In this document: in pieces, positions 57,074 to 64,000 of the stretch
Layout: the number at the start of each line of letters is the position of its first letter
How positions within the stretch are numbered: the stretch's first letter is position 1
Origin: Mesorhizobium australicum WSM2073
Lineage (GTDB): Bacteria; Pseudomonadota; Alphaproteobacteria; Rhizobiales; Rhizobiaceae
Direction of reading: 5' to 3'
DNA: 64,000 bases
Assembly: GCF_000230995.2 (NCBI RefSeq)
Contig: NC_019973.1
Span: 744,001 to 808,000, forward strand
Notes under the pieces: generated by a model
Seen by the model: the letters and a program-made list of their open reading frames with translations, nothing else
Database searches by the model: none
Told to the model about the DNA's origin: nothing
Program-made: the position numbers and the translations under genes

Positions 57074-57256
57074 GCTCTCGTCCGTCCCCGGCGCCCGCGA
57101 CGGCGTTTCGCCGTTCCTGCGTTGACTAGCGCATGAGTTTGAAAAGGGAAACGGTTTTCGGGCCTGGTGGCGCGCAGGGAGAGGTTCTGCGGCCAAACGG
57201 CCACTGTTCCATGAAAACGGGGGCTAAACCGATTGAGCCTGCGGGTGGCGCGCCAA

Positions 57257-58342
57257 TCACTTCGCTGGCGGCCGTGGCCGCGGCACCGGTACGCCGACCT
57301 CGGGCGTCGCGGTGAAGGCGTTCACCGGGCTTGGCAGGCCGGCGGTGCCGCTTGCCGTGACGGCGGGCAGCGACGGCGCTTCCGGCTCAGGCACCGCCAC
57401 CGCGACCGGCACGGCGTCGCCGTGATAGGTCGCGGCCTCGGCCGAGGCAGGTCCCGGCGCGTCGAGCACCGCGCGGCATTCCTTAGGCAGGTTGGCCATC
57501 GTCATCAGGTCACGTGCCTTGGGCGCATCCGGGTTCTTGTTCGGCCGCCACGGCTCCTGCGTGAACCACCAGGCCAGCGGCTTGCCGCAGCCATCATCCT
57601 CCGGCGTTGCTTCCTGCGCCTTGCAATTGGGCGAGCCCGGCTGGCAGCCGATGCGCATGTGGAAATGGTAGTCGTGGCCCCAGAACGGCCTGATCTTGCG
57701 TAGCCACGAGCGGTCACCCTTGACCGTGTCGCAGAGCTTTTTCTTGATGCCGGGATTGACCAGGATGCGCTCGACCTCCGGATAGCTCGCCGCGCGCTTC
57801 AAAAGCCGCGTGTGCGCCGGCGTCCACAGCGCGTCCTTCACAAGATGCGTCTTGTCGTCGACCATCAAGGTGGCGCTCATGGTCTCGCGCTGCGCCCTGG
57901 TCATGGTGCGGTCGGGCATCGGCGTCAGCCAGATGTCGGCGTCGAGCCCGATCTGGTGCGAGGCATGACCTGATAGCATCGGGCCGCCGCGTGGCTGCGC
58001 GATGTCGCCGATCAACAGGCCCGGCCAACCGTCGGCGACGGCGTCGCGCGACAATCTCTCGATCAGCGCGATCATCGCCGGATGGCCCCAGCGGCGGTTG
58101 CGCGATGGCCGCATCACCTGCCAGGTCGGACCATCCATGGGAATGGCGACGCCGCCGGCAAAACAGCCCTTGGAATAGAAGCCGAAGGATTGCGGGGCGG
58201 TGGCCGTCGGCAGCTTCTCGGCGCCGAACAGGTCTTTCGCCCGCTCCTCGGCCGCTGCCGGCTGCGCGGCCAGGCCTGCCAGAGCCAGCGCTGCCGCCAA
58301 TACCGCATTTCTGGGGCAAAGCGACCGCATCGATGATTTCAT
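57257..58342 (-). CDS. mepA: Penicillin-insensitive murein endopeptidase
   Basis: A 361-residue periplasmic zinc peptidase cutting D-Ala-meso-DAP cross-links. From ATG 58342 a signal peptide (SSMRSLCPRNAVLAAALALA, AQPAAAEE) precedes the MepA domain (about 30-290). Metal-binding motifs are SGHASHQIGLDADIWL and WGHDYHFHMRIGC, with Cys pairs (GCQPGSPNC). A Pro/Ala-rich tail follows. It acts in cell-wall remodelling. Confidence 0.93.
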   Translation of the reverse strand: MKSSMRSLCPRNAVLAAALALAGLAAQPAAAEERAKDLFGAEKLPTATAPQSFGFYSKGCFAGGVAIPMDGPTWQVMRPSRNRRWGHPAMIALIERLSRDAVADGWPGLLIGDIAQPRGGPMLSGHASHQIGLDADIWLTPMPDRTMTRAQRETMSATLMVDDKTHLVKDALWTPAHTRLLKRAASYPEVERILVNPGIKKKLCDTVKGDRSWLRKIRPFWGHDYHFHMRIGCQPGSPNCKAQEATPEDDGCGKPLAWWFTQEPWRPNKNPDAPKARDLMTMANLPKECRAVLDAPGPASAEAATYHGDAVPVAVAVPEPEAPSLPAVTASGTAGLPSPVNAFTATPEVGVPVPRPRPPAK

Positions 58343-58406
58343 GAACCGCACCCCCGTGCCTGCAATCGCCGCATCATACCACGCCAAGCGCCACGCTTCG
58401 ATCATC

Positions 58407-59315
58407 CTATCCCTTCACGCCCCTCATCGGGCTGCGCGGCGCACCGTCACGCCAGTCGCCGCTTGCCCACATATGGTCGAAAGCGGCGCGATAATCGGGA
58501 AAGCGAAACCGATAGCCCGCCGCCTTGATCGCCGCATTGGCGACCCGCTTATTCTCGCCATAGAAGGACCGCGCCATGGGCGAAAGTTGGGCGGTGTCGA
58601 AGGGAATTTCGGGCGGCGGCTCAACGCTCATCAGATGTGCGGCGTAGGCGACGACATCCTGCGGCGGCGCCGGCTCATCGTCGGTGACGTTGAAGATGCC
58701 GCCTCTATTGCCGCTGATCAGATGCCACAGCGCGCCTGATATGTCGTCGCAATGGATGCGGTTGAACACCTGGTCCGGCTTGACCAGCCGCCTGGCAGTG
58801 CCGTTCTCCAGATTGACCAGCGCGTTGCGGCCGGGACCGTAAATACCGGACAGCCGCAGGATCGCCACTGGGCGCCCGATGTCCTCGCCAAGCCTCAACC
58901 ACGCCCGCTCGGCCTCGACCCGCATCACCGAACGCTTCGACACCGGCCGGCAGGCGGCCGTCTCGTCGACCCAGGCGCCGCCATGATCGCCATAGACGCC
59001 GACGGTCGAGAGATAGCCTATCCATTCCAGCGCCGGCATCCCTGCGATTGCCTGGCGAGCGGCATTCAACACCGGATCGCCGGCTTCTTCAGGGCCGACC
59101 GAAACCACCAGATGCGTGGTTTTCTCCAGCGCAGCGCCGATTTCGTTCGTCAACTTGCCGTCGAACAGCAGTGGGACGATGCCGGCCTGGCGCAGCGCTT
59201 CGAATTTTTCCTCGGAGCGTGTCGTGCCGAAGATGCTGGCGGTTCCCCCATTGGCGCCGGCAAAGGCCTTTCCGGAATAACCGGCACCGAAAATGAAGAC
59301 CTGTTTTCCGCTCAT
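58407..59315 (-). CDS. NAD(P)-dependent epimerase/dehydratase-like protein
   Basis: A 302-residue extended SDR resembling YeeZ/WcaG-type proteins. Rossmann loop [12 protein letters not shown] (GxxGxxG), [12 protein letters not shown], and [12 protein letters not shown]. The YxxxK is replaced near [11 protein letters not shown], so catalytic activity is uncertain. Start overlaps the queG stop by 4 nt. Substrate unknown. Confidence 0.8.
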   Translation of the reverse strand: MSGKQVFIFGAGYSGKAFAGANGGTASIFGTTRSEEKFEALRQAGIVPLLFDGKLTNEIGAALEKTTHLVVSVGPEEAGDPVLNAARQAIAGMPALEWIGYLSTVGVYGDHGGAWVDETAACRPVSKRSVMRVEAERAWLRLGEDIGRPVAILRLSGIYGPGRNALVNLENGTARRLVKPDQVFNRIHCDDISGALWHLISGNRGGIFNVTDDEPAPPQDVVAYAAHLMSVEPPPEIPFDTAQLSPMARSFYGENKRVANAAIKAAGYRFRFPDYRAAFDHMWASGDWRDGAPRSPMRGVKG

Positions 59316-60466
59316 GCATGCGCCCTGCTTGGCCGCGCCAGGCGCCATTCCTCGCGCACCGCCGCGTCGTCCTCACTGTTCAAGCCGTTCGCGGCCCGTT
59401 CGGCATATTCGGTTTCCGGCACCAGCCGCGCCAGCGCCCATATTGCCGCGCCCCGCACCAGCGGCGAGGCATCGCCGAGCAGGTCCCGGACGACGCCGAC
59501 GAGCGCGCCGTCGCAGGAATTGCCGGCGGCGATCAGCACGTTGCGGACGAAACGGTCGCGGCCGATGCGTTTGATCGGCGAACCGGAGAAGAAGGCGCGG
59601 AAGCCGGCATCGTCGAGGGCCAAGAGATCGGCGAGCGGCGGCTCGCGCAGATCGTCGCGCGCGGCGAGCTTGGCCTCGGACGCGGCGCGGGCGAATTTGT
59701 TCCAAGGACAGGCGGCGAGGCAGTCGTCGCAGCCATAGATGCGGTTGCCGATCTTTTCCCGAAATTCATGCGGGATCGGCCCCTTGTTCTCGATGGTGAG
59801 ATAGGAGATGCAGCGCCGCGCATCGAGCCTGTAGGGCGCGGGGAACGCGTCGGTCGGGCAGGCGTCGAGGCAGGCGCGGCAGGAGCCGCAATGGTCGATC
59901 TCGGGCTTGTCCGGTTCCAGTTCGGCCGTGGTGAAGATGGTGCCGAGGAACAGCCAGGAGCCGTGCTCGCGGCTGACCAGGTTGGTGTGCTTGCCTTGCC
60001 AGCCCAGCCCCGCTGCTTCCGCCAACGGCTTTTCCATCACGGGCGCCGTGTCGACGAAGACCTTCACGTCGCCGCCGGCGCGCGCGACGATCTTGCCGGC
60101 GATCTCCTTCAGCCGGCCCTTCATGACCTCGTGATAGTCGCGGTTTTTCGCGTAGACCGAGATCGCGCCGCGATCGCGCCTGGCCAGCACGTCGCGCGGA
60201 TCATGGTCCGGCCCGTAATTCATCGCCAGCACGATGATCGAGCGCACGTCGGGCCACAGCGTGGATGGCTCGCCGCGGCGCGCAATCGTCTCGGCGATCC
60301 AGTCCATCGAGCCGTGAAAGCCGTCGGCGACGAATTCGGCCAGGCGCGCCGGAGCCAGCGGGATGGCATTGGGGGTGGTGACGGCGACCGCGTCGAAGCC
60401 GGCGCGCCGCGCCTCCGCGTCGATCAGCGCGCGCAGTTTCGACGCGTCAGAAGTCGAGATCCGCAT
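59312..60466 (-). CDS. queG: Epoxyqueuosine reductase
   Basis: A 384-residue cobalamin/Fe-S enzyme doing the last step of queuosine synthesis on tRNA. The vitamin-B12-binding first half includes [13 protein letters not shown] and [19 protein letters not shown]. The two 4Fe-4S clusters are [16 protein letters not shown] (about 195-210) and [17 protein letters not shown]-like repeats end the protein. Length is normal. Confidence 0.94.
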   Translation of the reverse strand: MRISTSDASKLRALIDAEARRAGFDAVAVTTPNAIPLAPARLAEFVADGFHGSMDWIAETIARRGEPSTLWPDVRSIIVLAMNYGPDHDPRDVLARRDRGAISVYAKNRDYHEVMKGRLKEIAGKIVARAGGDVKVFVDTAPVMEKPLAEAAGLGWQGKHTNLVSREHGSWLFLGTIFTTAELEPDKPEIDHCGSCRACLDACPTDAFPAPYRLDARRCISYLTIENKGPIPHEFREKIGNRIYGCDDCLAACPWNKFARAASEAKLAARDDLREPPLADLLALDDAGFRAFFSGSPIKRIGRDRFVRNVLIAAGNSCDGALVGVVRDLLGDASPLVRGAAIWALARLVPETEYAERAANGLNSEDDAAVREEWRLARPSRAHA

Positions 60467-61139
60467 AGTGCGATACCGGTGACAGGCCGCGCACGCGGTC
60501 GGTCAGGAGCGGCCGGAAGGAGGGCCGCGACTTCACCCGCGTGTACCATTCGCGCGCGGCGGGGTGTTCGCGCCAGTCAATCTCGCCGAGATAGTCGAGC
60601 ACCGACAGCGTCGCGGCGGCCGCCAGATCGGCATAGGTGACCCTGCCGCCGGCCAGCCAATGACGGGTGCCCGCCAGCCAGTTGGTGTATTTCATGTGCT
60701 GGCGGATGTTGGCGCGCGCGGCGCGGATGGCGCCTGAATCGGGCGAGCCGCCGCCCGCCGTTTCCGGCATCACCGGCTTCAGCACGCGTTCGCGCACCAG
60801 ATGGCGCGTCACTTCGCTTTCGGCCTTGTTGAGATACCAGTCGATCAGCCGGCGGATTTCGGCGCGCTGCATCGGGTCCTCGGCGAACAGCCGCTTGTCG
60901 CGCTTGAGCACGCCGCGCGTCTCGTCGAGATATTCGGAAATCACTGTCGCGCCGATGATCGGCACGTCACCTTCGGCCAGCAGGATCGGCAGTGTGCCGG
61001 CCGGGTTCAGCGCCAAGAACTCCTTGCGCCGCGTCCACGGCTTTTCCTCGATCAGCGCCAGCTCCTCGCCATACTCGCCAAAGGCGAGGCGGACGAAGCG
61101 GCAGGTAGCGAACATGGGATGGTGGAAAAGCGTCAGCAT
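60447..61139 (-). CDS. Glutathione S-transferase family protein
   Basis: A 230-residue protein. N-terminal thioredoxin fold ([40 protein letters not shown]) and the helical C-terminal domain ([28 protein letters not shown]). The catalytic Ser/Cys near residue 12 is in MFATCRF. Its end overlaps queG by 20 nt. The substrate is unknown. Confidence 0.88.
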   Translation of the reverse strand: MLTLFHHPMFATCRFVRLAFGEYGEELALIEEKPWTRRKEFLALNPAGTLPILLAEGDVPIIGATVISEYLDETRGVLKRDKRLFAEDPMQRAEIRRLIDWYLNKAESEVTRHLVRERVLKPVMPETAGGGSPDSGAIRAARANIRQHMKYTNWLAGTRHWLAGGRVTYADLAAAATLSVLDYLGEIDWREHPAAREWYTRVKSRPSFRPLLTDRVRGLSPVSHYADLDF

Positions 61140-61371
61140 GGTTCCGCGATGATAAAGCGCACTGGTGTCGTTCAGAATTCGGAATTCGCGCGTCGCGCTC
61201 GTTCCAGGTATGGCGAATTCCGGATTGCCACACTGGCGAATCGCAGGGCGCACCGGTAAGTCTTGGCCGCCCGGCTAGCGGGCCGTCAGGGGTGTTGCGA
61301 CCTATAGGGGGACTTCGGCGCCATGACAAGCAAGCCATTCTGTTAGCCGTCACGCCAATGCCGAGGTAGAA

Positions 61372-62178
61372 ATGGAAAGCCAGACCATCGTCGAAGCCCT
61401 GCTGCTTGGCCTGCTGGAGGGGTTGACCGAATTCATCCCGGTGTCCTCGACCGGCCACATCCTGCTCGCCGGCCATTTCCTCGGGTTCCAGTCGACCGGC
61501 AAGGCCTTCGAGATCCTGATCCAGCTCGGCGCCATCCTGGCGATCCTCAGCGTCTATTTCCGGCGCCTGTGGCAGATGCTGCTCGACCTGCCGCATGACC
61601 GGCTGACGCGGCATTTCGTCATCGGCATCCTCATCGCCTTCCTGCCGGCGGCGATCATCGGCGCGCTGGCGCATGATTTTATCAAGACTGTGCTGTTCGA
61701 ATCACCCCGACTGATCTGCATCATGCTGATCATCGGCGGCGTCGTGCTGCTGGTCGTCGACCGAATGAACCTCAAGCCGGTCTATCGCGACGTCGAGCGG
61801 TTCCCGACCAGACTCTACCTGCAGATCGGCCTGTTCCAGTGCCTGTCGCTGATCCCCGGCACGTCGCGTTCGGGTTCGACCATCGTCGGCGCGCTGCTTC
61901 TGGGTGTAGACAAGCGGGCGGCGGCGGAATTTTCCTTCTTCCTCGCCATCCCGACCATGGTCGGCGCCTTCGCCTTCGACCTGTTCAAGAACCGCAACGT
62001 GCTGACCTCGGCCGATCTGCCGATCATCGCCATCGGCTTCGTCGCCGCTTTCGTCACGGCCTTGGTCGTGGTGCGCTACCTGCTCGACTACGTCTCGCGC
62101 AACGGCTACTCGCTGTTCGGCTGGTGGCGCCTGGTGGTGGGGATCGTCGGGCTGGTGGCGTTGATGATCTGGGGCTGA
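61372..62178 (+). CDS. uppP: Undecaprenyl-diphosphatase
   Basis: A 268-residue polytopic membrane phosphatase recycling the C55 lipid carrier for peptidoglycan synthesis (also called bacA). Motif 1: [20 protein letters not shown] (about 12-31). Motif 2: [20 protein letters not shown] (about 157-176). At least seven hydrophobic helices. Length is normal. Single gene. Confidence 0.97.
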   Translation: MESQTIVEALLLGLLEGLTEFIPVSSTGHILLAGHFLGFQSTGKAFEILIQLGAILAILSVYFRRLWQMLLDLPHDRLTRHFVIGILIAFLPAAIIGALAHDFIKTVLFESPRLICIMLIIGGVVLLVVDRMNLKPVYRDVERFPTRLYLQIGLFQCLSLIPGTSRSGSTIVGALLLGVDKRAAAEFSFFLAIPTMVGAFAFDLFKNRNVLTSADLPIIAIGFVAAFVTALVVVRYLLDYVSRNGYSLFGWWRLVVGIVGLVALMIWG

Positions 62179-62296
62179 ACGTGCGTTGTTGCAGGCCCCT
62201 CACCGGGATTGCCAACCGAATTGACAGGGGCAATTCGGGGCAACCCGACCTCTCCCCTAGCGGCCGGATGAGGGGGCTGCCTCGCACGGATTTCTG

Positions 62297-62674
62297 TCAA
62301 CTCCTTCCGTAAAACGCATTCGGGACATGCACCGGCCAACGCCAGGGCAGCACGGCGACCATATCGAAGCGCATAGACAGCCTGCCATAGTCGGGCTGCC
62401 GCGACAGCCAGATATCGGCAGCACCCTCGATGCGGCGCTCCGATTCGTGACCGATCGCCTCCATGGCCTCGATCAGCGTGCGGCGCGCCTTGACCTCGAC
62501 GAACAGGACGAGGTCGCCGCGCCGCGCAATCAGGTCGATCTCGCCGAAGCGGGTGCGGTGGCGGCGCGCGAGAATCCGGTAGCCCTTCAACATCAGCGCG
62601 GCCGCCGCCAGCCATTCGCCGCGATGGCCGCGCCGGTAGGCCTTTTGGCGGCTGGCGCTCGGGCGCTCAGCCAC
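62297..62674 (-). CDS. UPF0102/YraN family protein
   Basis: A 125-residue protein with a nuclease-like fold. GTG start at 62674. [41 protein letters not shown] (the E-x-D-x(n)-E-V-K pattern of restriction-endonuclease-like folds) and RFDMVAV. It is 3' of rsmI as in many rhizobia. Confidence 0.9.
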   Translation of the reverse strand: MAERPSASRQKAYRRGHRGEWLAAAALMLKGYRILARRHRTRFGEIDLIARRGDLVLFVEVKARRTLIEAMEAIGHESERRIEGAADIWLSRQPDYGRLSMRFDMVAVLPWRWPVHVPNAFYGRS

Positions 62675-62696
62675 CGCTGGTTTCTCGTTGCTCGGC

Positions 62697-62760
62697 CATG
62701 ACTTTTGGACAAACGGAACCGTTTGTCCGAGAAAACCGGTTTCCGCATTTCGGGATCATG
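62697..62760. repeat. Rhizobial palindromic intergenic repeat with inner hairpin
   Basis: CATGACTTTTGGACAAACGG and CCGTTTGTCC form an inner hairpin, followed by GAAAACCGG and the TTTCGGGATCATG end shared with 50517. The last 5 nt include the rsmI stop (62756-62758). Confidence 0.65.
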
Positions 62761-63652
62761 GTCTGTCCTTGAGCTCGAGCAGCCGCCGATACAGCGCCTG
62801 CTTCTGGCCGCCGGTCATTTTCGCCGCTTCCGCCGCCGCCTTGGAGGCGGGCATTTCAGCGGCGAGCGACAAGAGCAGGCGATCGATGTCTTCAGGTTCG
62901 TCGGCCTTGGCCTCGGCGGCGCCGACGCAGACGACGATCTCGCCCCTGGGCGTATCGGCCCCCGCGTAGTGGTCGGCGAGCGCCCGCAGCGTGCCGGTGC
63001 GCATCTCCTCGAACGTCTTGGTCAATTCGCGGCCGATGGCGGCCTTGCGCTCGCCGCCGAGCGCCTCGACCATGGCGCCGAGCGACTCGGCCAGCCGGCG
63101 CGGCGATTCGAAGAAGATCAGCGTCGCCGGCACGGCTCTCAGGGCCTCCAGCCGGGCCAGGCGTTGTCCCGATTTAACCGGCAGGAAGCCGGCGAACAGG
63201 AAAGCGTCCGACGGCAGGCCCGACGCCGTCAGCGCGGCAAGCGGCGCCGAGGGGCCGGGGATCGGCACGACGCGGATGCCGTGGTCGAGCGCCTCGCCGA
63301 CCAGCCGGTAGCCGGGATCGGAGACCAGCGGCGTGCCGGCATCCGAGATCAGCGCCACGCTCTGGCCGGCTTCGAGCGCCGCGATCAGCTTCGGCCCGGC
63401 CTCGCCCGCATTGTGTTCATGATAGGCCGTGGTGCGCCGGCGGATGCCGTAGCGGTCGAGCAGCACGCGCGACACGCGCGTGTCCTCGCAGGCGACGATG
63501 TCGGCGGCGGCCAGCGTCTCCAGCGCGCGCAGCGTGATGTCGGCGAGGTTGCCGATCGGCGTCGCCACCAGATAGAGCGCCGGATCGAGCGGACGGGCCG
63601 CGATCTCGGTCTGCCCGACCACATAGCTGCGCTTGCCCGTTTCGCCAGTCAC
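62756..63652 (-). CDS. rsmI: 16S rRNA (cytidine(1402)-2'-O)-methyltransferase
   Basis: A 298-residue SAM-dependent enzyme methylating C1402 of 16S rRNA. ALYLVATPIGNLADITLRAL, CEDTRVSRVLLDRYGI, LISDAGTPLVSDPGYRLV and VVPIPGPSAPLAALTASG are all present. Its YraN neighbour is usual in alphaproteobacteria. The stop lies in the palindromic repeat. Confidence 0.96.
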   Translation of the reverse strand: MTGETGKRSYVVGQTEIAARPLDPALYLVATPIGNLADITLRALETLAAADIVACEDTRVSRVLLDRYGIRRRTTAYHEHNAGEAGPKLIAALEAGQSVALISDAGTPLVSDPGYRLVGEALDHGIRVVPIPGPSAPLAALTASGLPSDAFLFAGFLPVKSGQRLARLEALRAVPATLIFFESPRRLAESLGAMVEALGGERKAAIGRELTKTFEEMRTGTLRALADHYAGADTPRGEIVVCVGAAEAKADEPEDIDRLLLSLAAEMPASKAAAEAAKMTGGQKQALYRRLLELKDRP

Positions 63653-63817
63653 CGATGCCGTCTCCGTTCAGCCTGTTGGCTTGCCAAACCCATTTGGCAT
63701 GGCTGGCGCCGGCTTGCAAAACTCACACCGATGTAAGGCAGTCGCCATTCCTTCGCCACAGTAGGGAACGAAACCGGTTTTGGCAGATTTAGCCCCTGAT
63801 TCCCAAGGGAGGACAGG

Positions 63818-64000
63818 ATGGACAGCCTGACGATACAGGACGCTTTCGAGCCCTACTATGCCGGCCGCGGCCGAATTGCCGCACGCCAGGACAAGCGGCT
63901 GCCGGCCCGGGACGACACCAGCCTGACCAAGCAGGCCGCGATTGCCTTGCCGACGGATGTCAGGCTTTCCGACAACAAACCCGACAGCACGACGGAGCAC
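63818..64000 (+). CDS. 5' end of an unknown gene, cut by the window
   Basis: ATG at 63818 with GGGAGG about 6 nt upstream opens a frame with no stop to the right edge (61 codons): MDSLTIQDAFEPYYAGRGRI then a basic and charged stretch. No signal peptide or recognised domain is in the visible part. It is divergent from rsmI. Confidence 0.6.
   Translation, partial: MDSLTIQDAFEPYYAGRGRIAARQDKRLPARDDTSLTKQAAIALPTDVRLSDNKPDSTTEH

Overview
This is a high-GC chromosomal segment from an alphaproteobacterium of the order Rhizobiales, most likely Mesorhizobium or a close Phyllobacteriaceae relative. That placement is an inference from the dnaK-dnaJ-pmtA-pyrF order, a rhizobial-type phospholipid N-methyltransferase, several DUF-type rhizobial families, and palindromic intergenic repeats of the kind seen in rhizobia. 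No 16S gene is present to confirm it.

Layout. 1-3.9 kb: two exported proteins in one operon; the first runs off the left edge and carries DUF11-like repeats. 4.25-7.7 kb: dnaK and dnaJ behind a very good alphaproteobacterial sigma-32 promoter. 7.7-10.2 kb: pmtA, a flavin reductase, pyrF and a DUF1330 gene. 10.2-14.6 kb: an ATP-grasp protein, then a translationally coupled four-gene sugar operon (SDR, dgoK, dgoA, lactonase) fitting De Ley-Doudoroff-type galactose catabolism. 14.8-21.2 kb: a GGDEF-EAL protein, a Gtr-like membrane glycosylation pair, gshB and a LysR remnant. 36-49.9 kb: a methyltransferase, glcB, a hydantoinase-A protein, a CDGSH protein, two paralogous small exported proteins, two TolB-like/TPR regulators, a PLP decarboxylase and cysK. 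50-64 kb: UBP zinc finger with a cNMP/thioredoxin-reductase-like protein, tRNA-Leu, gpmA, dapB, an ABC exporter, glk, mepA, an epimerase, queG, a GST, uppP, a YraN protein and rsmI.

The most interesting region is 21967-35131. It is a 13.2-kb integrative element inserted into comM (yifB). A large serine integrase sits just inside the right end. Joining the two ends rebuilds a nearly perfect palindromic attP (arms CATAGCATG and CATGCTATG around a CT dinucleotide), and joining the flanks restores an uninterrupted 510-codon comM. The element has a maintenance-like block on the minus strand: a ParB-like pseudogene not visible as any single intact ORF, a Cys/His-rich protein, a protein with family-A DNA polymerase palm motifs, an HNH nuclease and a small serine recombinase with repeated half-sites upstream. 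It also has a defence-like cargo: a TIR protein, an FRG-domain protein, and a plus-strand run of two exported proteins, a 98-aa protein overlapping a PF10137-type TIR-like effector, a membrane-anchored SNase and an ApeA-like HEPN protein. No relaxase, capsid or terminase gene was seen, so it is best described as a non-conjugative integrative element carrying putative anti-phage cargo.
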